From NCBI GenBank assembly GCA_963969595.1, contig OZ018416.1:23390065-23454064 (forward strand): a stretch of 64,000 bases of DNA. The letters run 5' to 3'. Both the position numbers and the translations under genes were made by a program. Positions 1 through 12,524 of the stretch are shown here, piece after piece; within the stretch, counting starts at the first letter, position 1, and every line of letters begins with the position of its first letter. The notes below the pieces were generated by a model. It had not been told where the DNA came from and did no database searches. It saw nothing but the letters and a program-made list of their open reading frames with translations. The DNA comes from Neckera pumila. Lineage: Eukaryota; Streptophyta; Bryopsida; Hypnales; Neckeraceae.

Positions 1-44
1 AGTGAAGGCGTGCAAACCACAACATGGGGCGGGATTGACAATAA

Positions 45-2879
45 TTAAGCTAGATACTGACCAGGTCCAACAGCAGGGATCGGAGGAGAAAACCCTGGTT
101 CCACCTTGTGTACATTATTAATTCCAGTGGAAGCACCTCCGTGATAAACGAACGGTCCACCCCTTCCTCCTACTACCTGGGTATTCCCTCCTCTACCCCC
201 TCTGCCTCCAGTAGTTCTTGGTCTGGCAGGTTGCACAGACTGCCCTAAATTAGTTGGAATAGAACCGGCTGAAACATGAGTAACGGCGCCAGCACCTTGT
301 GCTTCTTGGACCTGCCCTAGTTGTGACTGAGGTTGCACTGAAGATACAAAAGGAGGTTGTCCCTGACTGCTACTGCTACTGGTTCTCGCAATTGTTGCCG
401 CTGCAGGACAAACATTTAGGACCGGCAAATCAACATTCCACCACTTGAAAATGGGGCATTCTTTCTAAACATAGATATTTTAGACATGATCACAAAATTT
501 CTAGGGTAAATAACCTACTGTAGAAGATGGAGCAAATGATTGAAAACTGACTCAAACAAAAGCCTAAACCCTCTGCTGTTGTCAGAACACGATCCAGATA
601 GGATGGACAACAATAAGCCACACTTCCACCACGTCCGATCGCTTTACTAAGGAAACAATTCTGAGATGCGACTTGGCATAGAGATGTAGTGAACCAATTA
701 ATATTCACAAATAACTTTTAGTTTTGTGAAGAAAAACTACCACTACTAATAACTGTTTACAGATCGATTACGCATGTTTCATGAGTGACTAGTGCTTACA
801 GATCCACAAAGAAATATTTCCGGCCCCAAGAAAATCATCTACAGACGACATGCCTCTAAAAAAAGTTTCAAGGGTTCTCAAGCTCCAGGCAGTCAAACTT
901 ATGTTTCTGTTAATTTTCCAGATTCGAAAAAGAGTGTGTTCCTCACTTGTAGATGGTATGATTGTCTGCTGGGATTGAACACAGCTCTGCGATGTTCCTC
1001 CGACTTGCGACCCCCTTCCAGAACCGCCGGATTTCGCCACAAACACTTGAGACCCTGATTTTGTCCCTCGATCCCTTCCCTTGGTGCTTCGATTGACATT
1101 AGCCTGGTTGAACTCTGATCCCTCAACTAATTTTTGTTGCAAAGCGCTTGAAGGAAAAAAAGGTGGTGAAGCAGAGTTCAGTGAACCAGCACCGACTCTC
1201 CGAGGAGGAGCTGTAAAGTCATGCTTTATGCTTTCATACTGTCCCTCACTGTTGGTGCTCACGCTATTGTCTTTTGTTCCGGTGGTTGTTGAAGAACCTG
1301 ATTCTTGTTCGACTCTGCTGTGGTCTCCTCCTTCACTTCTTGCAGGGCGACCCTTTCCTCGCCCGCGCCTGGCACGATTTAGGTTCAACTCCTCTGAATC
1401 ACTGGCAAGCTTACCTACCCATCCTCTGGTTCGATCCCCATTGATACGTCCTCTGCCTCGACTTCTACCTCTTCCACCTCTCGAAAATCCATCATCCCTA
1501 AAACTATCATCCCGCAAATTGAGTTCTTCAAATAAATCATGTACCCAGGGCTTTTCATCCTTGGCTTCCCAAAGTTTTCTGCTGCCTCCCACGCCCCGCC
1601 TGCACTTCTCATCCCATTAAACATTTCCTCAAGCAGTGCAAAACGCGCAAAATGTATTACCAAATCCACAAGCGAAGAGGAAATCCCCAATAATTGAGTA
1701 ATTCGAATAGCCACCATGAAATAGTATCCGTCAAAACAACAAAAATCACGAATGCCAACATTTCATCAGCCAGGTTGACCTTCAAACTGGAGCTGGGATC
1801 ATAAGCGTAGAAATTCCTATTTAGAACAACTACCCAAAAAAAATTGATCCTTCAGAACTTGTACAAGGTATGAAAGAGATAAATTCATTGGTGCATCAAA
1901 ATCTCCTTTCATTTACCAACCAGAATATTAAAACATTTGATCAGTCTAATAATAGAAACTGGTCACACTAGAAAAAAGTGGTAGTTTTAGGTGTCCCAAC
2001 CTTATTCCTAATATATAGTTTCTATGATAACTCTGGATCGCGAGTGATGCATAGCCATTATACAGAGAGTTTTCTGTTGCTGGCTATGATTTGAAGGCAG
2101 TTCCATGCAGACAAGAATAATAGATGCCAGCGTCAGGCACCGCTCTGGCGGAAGAGGTATGCCACGTAAAATAAAATAAATAACTAGCAAACTATCCAGT
2201 TCGGTTACCGAAAGCCTGTGATTTCGAAATGGCGAAACCTGGAGATATGCGTCAGAACCCGGTTTGGTTCTTAACTGATTTCAGAGCTCTCACGGGGTAA
2301 CATTCAGCAGATACAGTCAAAAGAGAGTTTGTTTTCGAGTATGATGGAAACACAAACTGCTTGCATCAATCTGAAAATTTACCTGGGACGATTTCCAGCA
2401 ACTCCGCGAAAACGATCGTCGTGCATGTAGAACGCCCCTGCGGTAGGAACAACAAAAGGCTCTGCCTCTTTCTTTTCCTCGTCCGCGCCCTCGACGCTGT
2501 CAATGGCGTCCGAGGCAGCAACGCCTTGCGGACCATCGTCGGGGTCCGCACTTTTGCGGCTACCGTCCTCCTGATGCAAACCCTCGTGGTCATCCTCCTC
2601 GTCACTAACTAAGCGTCGGCGTCGGGGCAAGGCAGCACCAACCCCGTCCTCGCCTTCGTTAGGCGTGCCCTCCCTGTCGACCTCCTCCTCGGAGAAAGAA
2701 TGATGCGAGCCGTCGTCGTCGTCGTCGTCATCATCGGCGGAGGAGACGGCGTCCAGCGGCAGTTCGCGGTCCTCGTCGTCACTAGCTTCGCGTCGGCGCA
2801 AGGCCAGAGCGGGCGCGCCATCGCTGTCACTATCGTACTCGCCCTCCTCTAAGCCCGACTCGGAGAGCGCAGTGGCCAT
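45..2879 (-). CDS. MLN51: Barentsz/MLN51 (CASC3-type) exon junction complex protein, three exons
   Basis: This is a homologue of the exon junction complex core factor that binds eIF4A-III and RNA and marks spliced mRNAs in nucleus and cytoplasm. Exons are 2879-2383, 1599-947 and 400-45. Introns are GT-AG and the reading frame is continuous (1506 nt, 501 aa). The N-terminus is very acidic (DYDSDSDG-like runs). The family's SELOR signature spans exons 1 and 2: VVPTAGAFYMHDDRF, then KLWEAKDEKPWVHDLFEEL. Exon 2 continues with RG-rich stretches, and exon 3 is rich in Q, S and G with an RGGRGG repeat. I chose the ATG giving MATALSESG; an in-frame ATG four codons upstream is possible. The stop lies at 45-47, and a possible donor (GTCAGT) just before it means the true last exon could lie beyond the left edge. 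Plant members tend to be somewhat longer, which fits that option. Confidence 0.85.
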
Positions 2880-3360
2880 GAGGAGGCACACGCGGCACAG
2901 GAGGGGCAGAAAGGAGGGGGAAAGAGGGAAGGGAGAACCGCAGGGGAGAGGAGCGGAAAAACGAGGAGTGAAGAGAGAGCGGGCGCATTACTTACAAAAG
3001 ATTGACAGACCAGTGAAGGAGGAGGACACGAAGAAGCGCCAGGAATGGACCGGGGGGGAAGGAGATAAAGAATACGGTACTAAGCAAGCTTAAACTTTGA
3101 GGCGTTGCAGCGAAGAAGAACAACGCAGTCAGCGAAGAAGCGAAGCACAGAGACAGACAGACAGACACACACGCACAGAAAGAGAAATCGGGGTAGGGAG
3201 GAATGATGGCAATCAGGATGATGACTCTCGGGCTGCGGGAGCCTCGGAGCCGGGAATAGGAAAGGAAGGGAAGGGCGGACGGTCTCTTTTAGGGTTTGGA
3301 CGTTTGGACTGTGAAGCACTTACAGTAGGACGGAACTGAATGGAAGGAGGAGACGGGAAG
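2880..3360 (-). promoter_or_regulatory. Upstream/5' UTR region of the MLN51 gene
   Basis: This GC- and purine-rich stretch lies immediately upstream of the MLN51 start and contrasts with the AT-rich DNA beyond 3,400. It contains GGAGG-type purine runs and a CAGACAGACAGA run followed by CACACGCACA. It probably holds the 5' UTR and proximal promoter. I see no convincing TATA box. Open frames on both strands here look non-coding (arginine- and glutamate-rich simple sequence). Confidence 0.4.
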
Positions 3361-3988
3361 GATGGCTAATTTGGGGCCTGCATCTCCAATTTTTCTGTAA
3401 GCGCTGGGCCACTGGACCCTGTATATACTGGACCCTGTATATAGCCATGGTGTTTGGTACTTTGATTAGGGAGCAGAATCGCCTTACAGGTGCACCACAA
3501 ATTCCAAGTGAAACATGACCTTAGAAACTTGACAGTTTTAAAGCTCCACTGCATCACTGCTATGGTTTTCCAATTTTTCTAGCCTATGCTATTGTTGAGG
3601 TCTTTTGAGACCACGCTAAAGCTCATGCAATAACTCAAATCCTTCGACTAAGGAGGGATCATTTTCTTTCATGGCATTTTTGATGATGTAAAACAAGTTG
3701 GATAAGGTATTGTCAAGGAATGAAGCATAGACAGCACTGTGATTGCTTCAGAAGAAGCAAAGGCGTTATTGCATTGCTTTGCGACATCACTCTATAAAAC
3801 CATTTCACATTCTTTTTCACTTTGAAACAATGGATCTGCCCTCATCAACCCTTGAAGGATGTTGCTCCATAACCAAGGTAGGCACTACAATGATCCCATT
3901 ATTCAACCAACATGTGTATTTGCATTATTCAACAGACAACTTATTGTGGAAATCAATGTTTTGAGTGAGTAAAGTGTGAATCATGTGC
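3361..3988. other. Intergenic, no gene seen
   Basis: Short open frames only, none with recognisable similarity. A direct duplication of the words CTGGACCCTGTATATA occurs around 3412-3445. Otherwise I see nothing in this stretch. Confidence 0.5.
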
Positions 3989-3992
3989 TTAA

Positions 3993-4922
3993 CCCCTAAA
4001 ATTCCGTAACTATGTTTTTACCAAAGACGTTCAGAAATTGCCATTTTGGGTACGAGTACCAAGTTTTTGAAAAAATCCTTTTTTTGACACATGTAACCAT
4101 AGGATCTTATAATATGCTGACCTGAGAACATGCGGTAAAAATTTCAGAAATTTTTGTCGCGTAGATTGCAAGATATAAGCATTAAAATTCACTGAAATCA
4201 TTATTTGGCCCTGCAAAAAACAAGGCAGCTATACTTCACAAGCTCACTTTTCTATGGAAAAATGTCTAGAATGGTGGTGCTTTTTTAAATTCTTTTTCCT
4301 AGATAAATTGGCCACATGGTTGAAAATTTTTAGATTATTTGGAATTGTATAATATAGTAGGGAAAAATAAGTAAGTAGACAATAGTAGAGAATGATTCAA
4401 AATACAAAATTGCTAAGAAAGTAGTTATAGAATTGAAAAATGCCAATCCCAATGGTTGCAATTTTGTGATAAATAATCTACATGATATGATTTTATTTTC
4501 TTCAAAAAATATTGAAAATTGAAGAAGATAAAGGACTTCAAAGTTTATTTTAGAGTAGAGAACCCATAATTGCCTGCAAACACAAAATCCTCATAACTTT
4601 TGACTTATAGATCAAACTGCAATTATTCAAAACTTTCCAAATATATATAATTCTAGAAAACCATTTTCAAATCTTTGGTTTTGAAAAAAGTGACTTTTTC
4701 TAATTTGCCTAGGCTGCCTAGGTAATTTAGCAAACCGCATATCATGCAATAACTTTTTAACCATGGAGTCAAAAGTTATGAAAATTTGTTGGGCATTCAA
4801 TTAATTTGTCAACCACACCCTTTGTAAAAATCTTGGCCAAAAATATAGAAAATAATCTCTAGTCACTTCTACCTATTCAATATATCTATATAGCCAAAAA
4901 ACGCATGTTGGTCCTTTAGAGG
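3993..4922. mobile_element. TTAA-flanked terminal-inverted-repeat element, copy 1
   Basis: The element is bounded by TTAA at 3989-3992 and 4923-4926. Its left end reads CCCCTAAAATTCCGTAACTA and its right end, on the opposite strand, reads CCTCTAAAGGACCAACATGC. Interior blocks (for example around 4540-4600, 'aaaacccataattgcc'-type sequence followed by 'cataacttttgac') recur in inverted orientation in the copies at 11,258 and 29,412. It has no coding capacity and so looks like a non-autonomous element. The TTAA target and C/T-A-A-A ends resemble the piggyBac superfamily, but that assignment is an inference. Confidence 0.6.
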
Positions 4923-4926
4923 TTAA

Positions 4927-5419
4927 AAAAACTCAAGAGCATTCATTAGAGATCAAACTACTACAGAAGACCTTCTTTTTCTAGACAAAATTTCAAGGAT
5001 GAACAGTGCACTTCTATCCTACGTCATCTATTGGATACTTAGTGTCTACTACAACTTTTTAAGATTAAAACCTTGCATTAACCATGAAACATTTTTTTTA
5101 TGAATGAGATTAAGGCTACATTAGGTTGAGTTAGGGGCCACAATCAATGTCATAGATGATGGTGATGGAGTAATCAATAGGAACTTCCACCTATTGAAAA
5201 CATATACATCACAAGAAGTGACTTTTTAAAGTCTTCATATTGTACCATATTAGGAATATTGTGACTACATAAGGTGAATAAAATGACTACTATGGATATA
5301 CTTTTTGTTGGTTTGGAAGTAGCCTAGAGACTCTTAGAGACAATCCACACTTTTAGAATTTGCTCTACATTTTTTAACACTAATATTTAACTATGATTTG
5401 CATTATTATTCCAAACTCT
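4927..5419. other. AT-rich intergenic, nothing recognised
   Basis: No coding stretch, RNA gene or clear repeat recognised. Composition is uniformly AT-rich. Confidence 0.5.
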
Positions 5420-5861
5420 AATGGATACTTCATAGTCTTTGTCTTAGAAAAATTTATTTGTCTCTACTCTAAAGCCTCCAAGGAAAAAAAAAAGATAGTA
5501 AGTTGTCTTTACTTTATGGCTCAAAAGAAAAATTATTGTGAGGTTCACATTCTATAGCTAAAAAAAAATATATAATAAGTGTTTCCATTCTATTTGTCTC
5601 AAAAAAATATAGTATGAGTCTTAGCTCTATTTGTCTCAAAAAAATTTAGTATGAGCCTTTGATCTACTTGTTTCAATAAGAAAAAAATTATAGTACGAGT
5701 CTTAAATCTACTTGTTACAAAAAGAAAGAAATACAAAATAAGCTTTAGTTCTATTTTCTTCAAAAAAAAAAAAGTATCATATTTTTTAAACAAAAATATA
5801 ACTTCAGTAGGGATGCATGAAGGAAAAATATAACTTCAGTAGGGATACATGAAGGAAAAAT
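5420..5861. repeat. Degenerate A-rich tandem repeats
   Basis: Imperfect units of roughly 50-60 bp recur from about 5,440 to 5,790. Each has the layout 'ctctatttgtctcaaaaaaa' followed by 'tagtatgagtctt'. They are followed at about 5,797-5,861 by two near-identical copies of a 34-bp unit containing 'ataacttcagtagggat'. No protein is encoded. Confidence 0.6.
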
Positions 5862-5887
5862 CAATTAGTAAAAAAAAAAAGAAAAAG

Positions 5888-6567
<680 letters not shown>

Positions 6568-6938
6568 AGAGTTATTTGTGAAGTCCTTTGAAGTCACCTA
6601 AAATTTCATAAATTTTGCTTTAGTATATTCCTATTTGTTCACTCCAAATAGTAAAAAAGTATGAAAGCACTAGGTGGTCTAATATTATTAAGTATTAGGT
6701 GTGTAAGAGCTTATTAGGTGTGGTCTTCAAATTGGGTGAAAAGTTTTCTCAGTTCCTATAAATTTTTTCACCCAAATTTGAAGACCACTAAGCTCTTACA
6801 CACCTAATAATGATAGACCACCAAGCTCTTTCAGACCTTTCTACTATTTGAAGTGAACAAATAAGAATATATTAAAGCAAAATTCATGATAGATTGTCCA
6901 AATTCTGAATGACTTCAAAAGACTTTATAGATAACTCT
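6568..6938. mobile_element. Foldback (long inverted repeat) element
   Basis: The left arm starts with AGAGTTATTTGTGAAGTCC and the right arm ends with its imperfect reverse complement, at about 6,938. The arms are about 160-180 bp, meet near 6,755-6,775, and carry matching words such as 'taggtgtgtaagagctta' and its complement. The full inverted repeat is about 370 bp and non-coding, as expected for a MITE-like element. Exact termini and target duplication are not clear. Confidence 0.65.
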
Positions 6939-7546
6939 CGAGGCAATGAGAGCCCCTCATCTAAGGTTCATGGATAATTTGGAACAAATAATGTGTCATT
7001 TTTCCTCCATCTTTTCTTTAAGGACATTAAATACCCACTCCACAAAATTATTTTCCCACACATATTATTGCCCCTTATATTGTTTCTACATAAAATCTAA
7101 TATATGGTATTAAATATAACCTTATATTAGTTGTAATACCATATATATATAATTCTACACACTCTATATTAGATGTGATGTTTTTAAAATTTTAGATACA
7201 ATAAATATATAGTACCCTATTTTAGATCTCACGTAGTTTCTAATATACACACTAAGCGACTTCCCCAAGATAAAAGCTGGAAGGGGGGGTACATAACGTC
7301 TCCTGTCTGTCACCCTTACTTTCTCTTCTAAAGCCACATCACCCTATGTCGGATCACGTTGCTTTGGTTTTTTGTGCTACACTGGATTGCTTGCTCTTTC
7401 TCTGGAGGTGTCCACATTGCAACGAAACCTGCATTGCAAGAGAGAGCGATGTTGGATGTTGATGCACGCGGATATTCTTGCGTCTAGGTAAGTTTGCACA
7501 CCTACTTCACAGAACTAGGGTTTAAAATTCTCTCTTTTTTAGAGAT
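6939..7546 (+). other. Intergenic, with a possible first exon ending near 7,492
   Basis: Mostly AT-rich. The part from about 7,260 to 7,492 is less AT-rich and ends in a consensus splice donor (GTCTAG followed by gtaagt). It could be the non-coding first exon of the transporter-like gene whose coding exon starts at 9,136. No protein similarity is visible, so this is only a positional suggestion. Confidence 0.25.
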
Positions 7547-7745
7547 CACTACTAGAAAATGGCGTCCAAATCAACAAAAAATGAACACTTTTTTGGTGAT
7601 TTAAGTACCGGATTGACCGTTTTCACATATTTTTGTTTAGTACGTAAATGTTGGTAAAGAACACAACATATTTCTGTTGATTTGGATACTACATATTTCC
7701 TACCAAATGAAACTAACTTTTTTATTTCACAGGGTATTAATATCA
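7547..7745 (+). mobile_element. Truncated CACTA-element terminus
   Basis: This begins CACTACTAGAAAATGGCGTC, nearly identical to the left end of the complete CACTA element at 9,376. It is followed by similar subterminal motifs of the TTTTTGTTGATTTGG type. No matching right end was found nearby, so this is a broken or partly deleted copy. Confidence 0.6.
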
Positions 7746-9135
7746 TGTGGGTATCAAATAGGTATCAAGTTCGGTCTGTTTTCTTTAGCTGTTGTTCGGC
7801 ACTATTTTCAATTGTTGCGTAATTGCGGCAACAGCTAGAGGAGTTTGGGAATTTTTTTGGTTGCGGGTAGTGGACACAGGTGACTATGGTGTGCTCACCA
7901 ATGTTATATAGATTAAATAAGACATGAATTGCTCAATCACTGATGAAACTCTAACTCCAACACCAAATGTCCACCTAATTTTGGAGCCGACGTCAAAGCT
8001 GACGACGCCAAAGCCAATTGGATTTTCTTTATTCAGTCTAAGTGAACCCTCTCAAATATAGATACCATTGATAGAATTAGTTATTAGAAATTTCACACTG
8101 TTTTCCAGCAATTGCTGTGAAGGATTCTGTAGTATTTTTTTACACTATTCTTTCACGCTATTCCAGAGATAAAAAATTTTCTTTCTAGGGCTCAAAGCAA
8201 CAGAAGTAAGAGAGCATCTTGATGTCGACGCTACTGAAGACGAAGTACTCATTTATTAATATCCCATTTCAATTTGTAAGTGAAAGAATTGGGAGGCCAA
8301 CTTTTGAGGATTAGGGTCTACCATAAATTGCGTGCTGCAGTTTTCAGGGTTTCAATTGGAATGCTTTAGTTGATTTTATTATTGTTCAGAATGAACATCA
8401 ATTTCAGTTATTTTGATTTATTACTGTTAGGATTTAGTCCTAAAGGAACACGTTTAAGGGTGGGTTTTTTTGGTATACAGTAGATTAGATTCTCTAAGTG
8501 GGATTGAGACTTAGGATTTACTCTAAATAGCTACAATTTTGTTGTCTGTTTCAGAGTTGTAAGCAGTCGAGTTGAAAATTTTTGTCTTGTGTGGAATATT
8601 TGACCTTGTTACTTATCAAATGTACACCGTTTTATTTCTTTCAAGATTTTAGAATATAGAATTAAGTCCTCAAGAAACATGTCTCAGGTTTGGATACAGG
8701 GCTTAGTGGTTTCTAACGTTTTTTCATGCAATTTGGGAGCTAAATGCCTAAATCGATGTTTGTATTGCTGAATTGTTAAGCAGAAAGAGTTGTACTTGAA
8801 AAGAAGGGCGAAGTCTTTGAGAGTTGTACAGATCGAGATCACTCGTGAAGAGTCGCCATTACAAGCATGAATGCGCAGTTGATCTCTGCTTTTACTTTTT
8901 TGCTGTTTCTCAAGATTTCAGTTGAGGAATTCAAGTTTTGCGAAGTAATTGTCACAAAGTGTGACAAATTTAGGGTTTCAAGCTTCAGGTGTAGAAGTAC
9001 AGAAAGGGACATACAGAATCGCAAAAAGTATAGTTACTTTGAGTAGATTTTTCCAAATGTTATATGCTCTTGTTAGTAAATGTGAAAAGAGTCTAAGAGT
9101 CATATAAAAGCTGAATGAATGAATTTCTCTTGCAG
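7746..9135 (+). other. Intron-like T-rich region upstream of the transporter fragment
   Basis: No coding similarity seen. The sequence is T-rich on the plus strand and ends in a clean acceptor (tctcttgcag) at 9,135, so much of it may be intron of the transporter-like gene. Confidence 0.35.
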
Positions 9136-9375
9136 ACAAGCCGGCTGTGTTGAAGGCTCAAGACCCGAAGGAAGAAGTGGGCTTGCTGGAGGCTGCATCA
9201 CAGAATGTGCCGCAGTTTTTGCGCAAGGCACAAGTAGCAAGGAAGCAAGGGTGGCACTTGTTTGGAGTGGAGATGTTGCCAAACACCATCACCATTGCCA
9301 TGGTGTACTTTGTGCAGGGAATTTGGGGCTTGGCCCGTCTGGTTGTCAGCTATTTCCTCAAAGATGATCTCCACC
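9136..9375 (+). pseudogene. Folate-biopterin transporter (FBT/BT1 family) exon, interrupted by a CACTA insertion
   Basis: After a good acceptor the exon encodes [13 protein letters not shown], then [20 protein letters not shown] and [16 protein letters not shown]. Plant folate-biopterin transporters carry the closely similar [14 protein letters not shown] and FYLKDDLHLDP at the start of transmembrane segment 1. These are membrane carriers of folates or pterins, several in the chloroplast envelope. Right after Asp-Asp-Leu-His the exon is cut by the CACTA element at 9,376. Joining 9,375 to 12,528 restores Leu-Asp-Pro, as in the family. Downstream of that the similarity is lost within about 20 codons, so the locus is a fragment with no visible complete transporter. 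Confidence 0.75.
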
Positions 9376-9804
9376 CACTACTAGAAAATGACATCCAAAT
9401 CAACAAAAAATCAACATATTTTTGTTGATTTGGGTACTGTAATGTTCGATTTCACATTTTTTTGTTAATGGCGACATTTTTTTTGTTGATTTGGACATTG
9501 CAGTGACAAAATCAACAGATTTTTGTTGAACAATTTTGGAATCTTTTGGAATCTTATTTGTACAATGTAGTTTTCTTTTAAATTTAGTATTCGTGTACAA
9601 TTCGATGTCCATTAAAGTCAACAGAATTTGGAAGTACTTTGCGCATAATAAATGAAATTTTTTCAAAAAACTTTGAATTGGAATAAGTTTTGAAATTAAA
9701 CCAACTTTCAACTACAACAATCCGATTGAGATTTCAATTGTTCAATCAAAAGTTATAACCAAAATTCAAAGAAGTGTTGAAATTTTTTTTCTTAAAATTC
9801 AGTA

Positions 9805-10141
9805 GAGTTTGGAGGCCGTTTTGGCATAGTAAAACAACTTTTTTGAAAACATTTTTGACTAATAAGAGTTGGTAATTCAAACAAGACTTCATCTCCATTA
9901 ATCCATTTGAAGTTTTGATCCTCCAATCAAAAGTTATGGACAAAGTTCAGAGAGGTTTTTCAAAAATGTCAAAAGTAATAATTCCCAACTTCTCTCTTAA
10001 ATTCATCCAAAACTTTTGAGTAAAATCTCCAAACTTCAAACAGAATTTTGGAGATGAAAGCTTGTTTGAATTACCAACTTTTATTAGTTAAAAAAGTTTT
10101 CAAAAAAGTTCTTATACTATGCCAAAACAACCTCCAAAGTT
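9805..10141. mobile_element. Foldback element A nested in the CACTA element
   Basis: A long inverted repeat. The left arm begins AGAGTTTGGAGGCCGTTTTG followed by 'gcatagtaaaacaac'. The right arm ends with the imperfect complement ('actatgccaaaacaacctcc'). Arms are about 150 bp. It shares the GGCCGTTTTGRCATAGTAAA terminal motif with the foldback at 10,792, so the two are one family. Confidence 0.65.
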
Positions 10142-10791
10142 TCCTTAATTTATAATAAAATAAAATTCTAATACCTATCTCCATTTTGTTTATAACTTTT
10201 CATTAAAGGATTAACATCTTCAAGGATTCATTGTTATGATTTAAAGTTCAAAGTTTTTTAAAATTTACTTATATATTTCAGAAATGTCCAAATCAATCAT
10301 GAATAATTTGTAATGTTGTAATGAATCATGTACATCCAATGTTTTTATGTCTTCTTTAACGGTGTTTGAAATTGAGTACCAAAAAAAAAATTACACTATA
10401 TTTTAGATCTAACTATAAATTTAAAATCTTTATAATTTCCATCTCATTTATTAAAATTGAATACTTCAAAGCTTTTGATATAAAGATAAATTTAGAAAAT
10501 CAAATTGTAATGTTTATTTTTCTGAAAGGTATTATTTTTTGGACACATATGGTGTGAAAATTTTAAAGTAAGTGGTTTTTGTTACAAGTGGTTAGGTTTT
10601 ATCTTTCAAACTATTTACCCAAAATGCGTTCCTCAAATGTAGAACTTTCAACCCTCCTTTACATATTGAAAGAATATGTTGGAAATATATACTTAAAACT
10701 TTTTTAAAACTTCATTTTCATGCTTCAAGGAAATAACACATAGGTAAAAAAGAATTTAAAAGCTTAAATATTCACAAGTCGGTGGTTTTAA

Positions 10792-11150
10792 AAGTCAGCA
10801 GACTTTAGGGGCCGTTTTGACATAGTAAAGTAACTTGTTTTTTGAAACTTTTCAACTAAGAAAAGTTGGGAAATGAAGGTACCTTTTACCTCCAAATACC
10901 CATTTGCAATTTGGACTCTTAAATAAAAAGTTATGGACAAAATTCAGAGAGGGGTTGGATTGGCCAATTTTTTTAAACACTTTTAAACACCCTCTCTGAA
11001 TTTTGTCCATATCTTTTTATTAAAGACTCCAAATTGCAAATAGATTTTTGAGGTCGAAAAGTACCTTCACTTCCCGACTTTTCTTAGTTGAAAGTTTCAA
11101 AAATTAAGTTAATTTACTATGTCAAAACGACCCTTGAAGTCTGCTGACTT
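10792..11150. mobile_element. Foldback element B nested in the CACTA element
   Basis: The inverted repeat has a left end AAGTCAGCAGACTTTAGGGG and a right end that is its imperfect complement ('cccttgaagtctgctgactt'). The arms, about 170 bp, meet near 10,970. It is related to element A by its shared subterminal motif and is non-coding. Confidence 0.7.
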
Positions 11151-11257
11151 CACATGACAAATACAAAAAAAATGAGAAACTAAATAAATGAAAACCATTG
11201 GCCCTCTTGCACATGCAATTGCATTTGTGGTTTAATGGCTTAAGACATGGAGTTTAA

Positions 11258-12128
11258 CCCCTAAAGGACTGAACATGCTTTTTTGAGAACATAGCTTTTT
11301 TGGGCAGCTCACTACGAGCGGAGATTTTATTTTTTTTCTTTGAAATTTTCACACAACATTTTCCCGAGGAGTAGCTTTAAGGTCCGACAATTTTCATAAC
11401 TTTTGATTACAGGATTAAAAAGTTATTGCATGATATGTTGTTTTCATTGCTCGGCGGGCAGCTTTAGATTTATATGTAGGTGGGAAGCTTTGAATCATTT
11501 CATTTGGATCTATGAGTCAAAAGTTATGAGGATTCTTAGTTTGAGGGTAGTTATGGAATCTCAACTCTAAAATAAACTTTGAAGTCCTTTATTTTACTCA
11601 ATTTTCAATATTTTTGAAAAAAAGTAAAAACCTTGGGCGTAGATTGTTTATTACAACATTACAACCGTTGGAATTGGCATTTTTCAATTCTATAAATAAA
11701 TTCTTAACAATTTAGTGTTTTGAATTGTTTTCTACCTCTTCCTACTTATTATTTTTTTCCTATATGTTGTACAATTCTAAATGATCTGAATTTTTTCAAG
11801 CATGTATCCAACTTGTCTAGGAAAATGGATCCAAAGAGTAACCACCATTTTGGACATTTTTTCATACAAATGTGACCTTGTGAAGGGCAGCTGCCCGGAT
11901 TTTCGCAGGGACAAAAAAAGGATTTTTGTCAATTCAAACGCTATTATCTTGCAATCCACACGGTGGAAAATTCTGAAATTTTTTCCACATCTTCTCAAAC
12001 AATTTTACTACAAGGTCCTATGGTTACATGTGTCCAAAAATGTTTTTTTTTCTGAAATTTGATACTTGTATCAGAAATGGCAGTTTTGGAGCAGTTTTGG
12101 TGAAAACATAGTCAAGAACCTTTAGGGG
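11258..12128. mobile_element. TTAA-flanked inverted-repeat element, copy 2
   Basis: TTAA lies at 11,254-11,257 and 12,129-12,132. The left end is CCCCTAAAGGACTGAACATG and the right end (complement) is CCCCTAAAGGTTCTTGACTA. It is related to copy 1 in the opposite orientation. Shared interior blocks include 'actctaaaataaactttgaa' near 11,565 and the region around 11,800-12,060. It is 871 bp with no transposase. Confidence 0.7.
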
Positions 12129-12524
12129 TTAACCTCCAAGGTCCTAAGTTCAAACCCTGGGGGCCACACTGCCTACTTGGCAAGGCCGCTTGCCCATGTG
12201 GTGCCTCGCCATGCAGGCAAGGCTGCCATGTGGCAAGGTGCCACGTGGTAGCCCTTGATTGGGCCAGAAAGTTGATTTTTCATAATATAGTTTTTTAATT
12301 TTAATTGGTGAAAATTGAACATTTTTTTGTTGCCAAATGAACATGTTTTTGTTGCCAAGTTAACATTTCTTTGCTTGGTTTAACAAAAAAGTATTCAATT
12401 TCTTGTCCAAATCAACACTTTTTTGCTATGTAGTGTCCGGGTCAACACGTCCAAATCAACACAGAAATTAACAAACCAAATCAACACTTTTCTGTCGTTG
12501 TGGACGCTGAATTTTCTACTAGTG

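Larger units (their letters stand above)
9376..12524 (+). mobile_element. CACTA (En/Spm-type) DNA transposon, non-autonomous, 3,149 bp
   Basis: The left end is CACTACTAGAAAATGACATC and the right end, read inward on the other strand, is CACTAGTAGAAAATTCAGCG. It is flanked by a 3-bp target duplication, ACC (9,373-9,375 and 12,525-12,527), exactly as expected for the CACTA superfamily. Subterminal repeats of the 'caaatcaacaaaaaa' / 'tttttgttgatttgg' kind occur at both ends. I found no transposase. The interior holds two foldback elements (9,805-10,141; 10,792-11,150) and a TTAA element (11,258-12,128), so it has served as a landing site for others or grown by their insertion. Confidence 0.85.

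Noticed and set aside
1081..1620. 179-codon plus-strand frame opposite MLN51 exon 2
   Set aside because: Antisense shadow of the RG-rich exon; the minus strand carries the conserved protein and splice sites.
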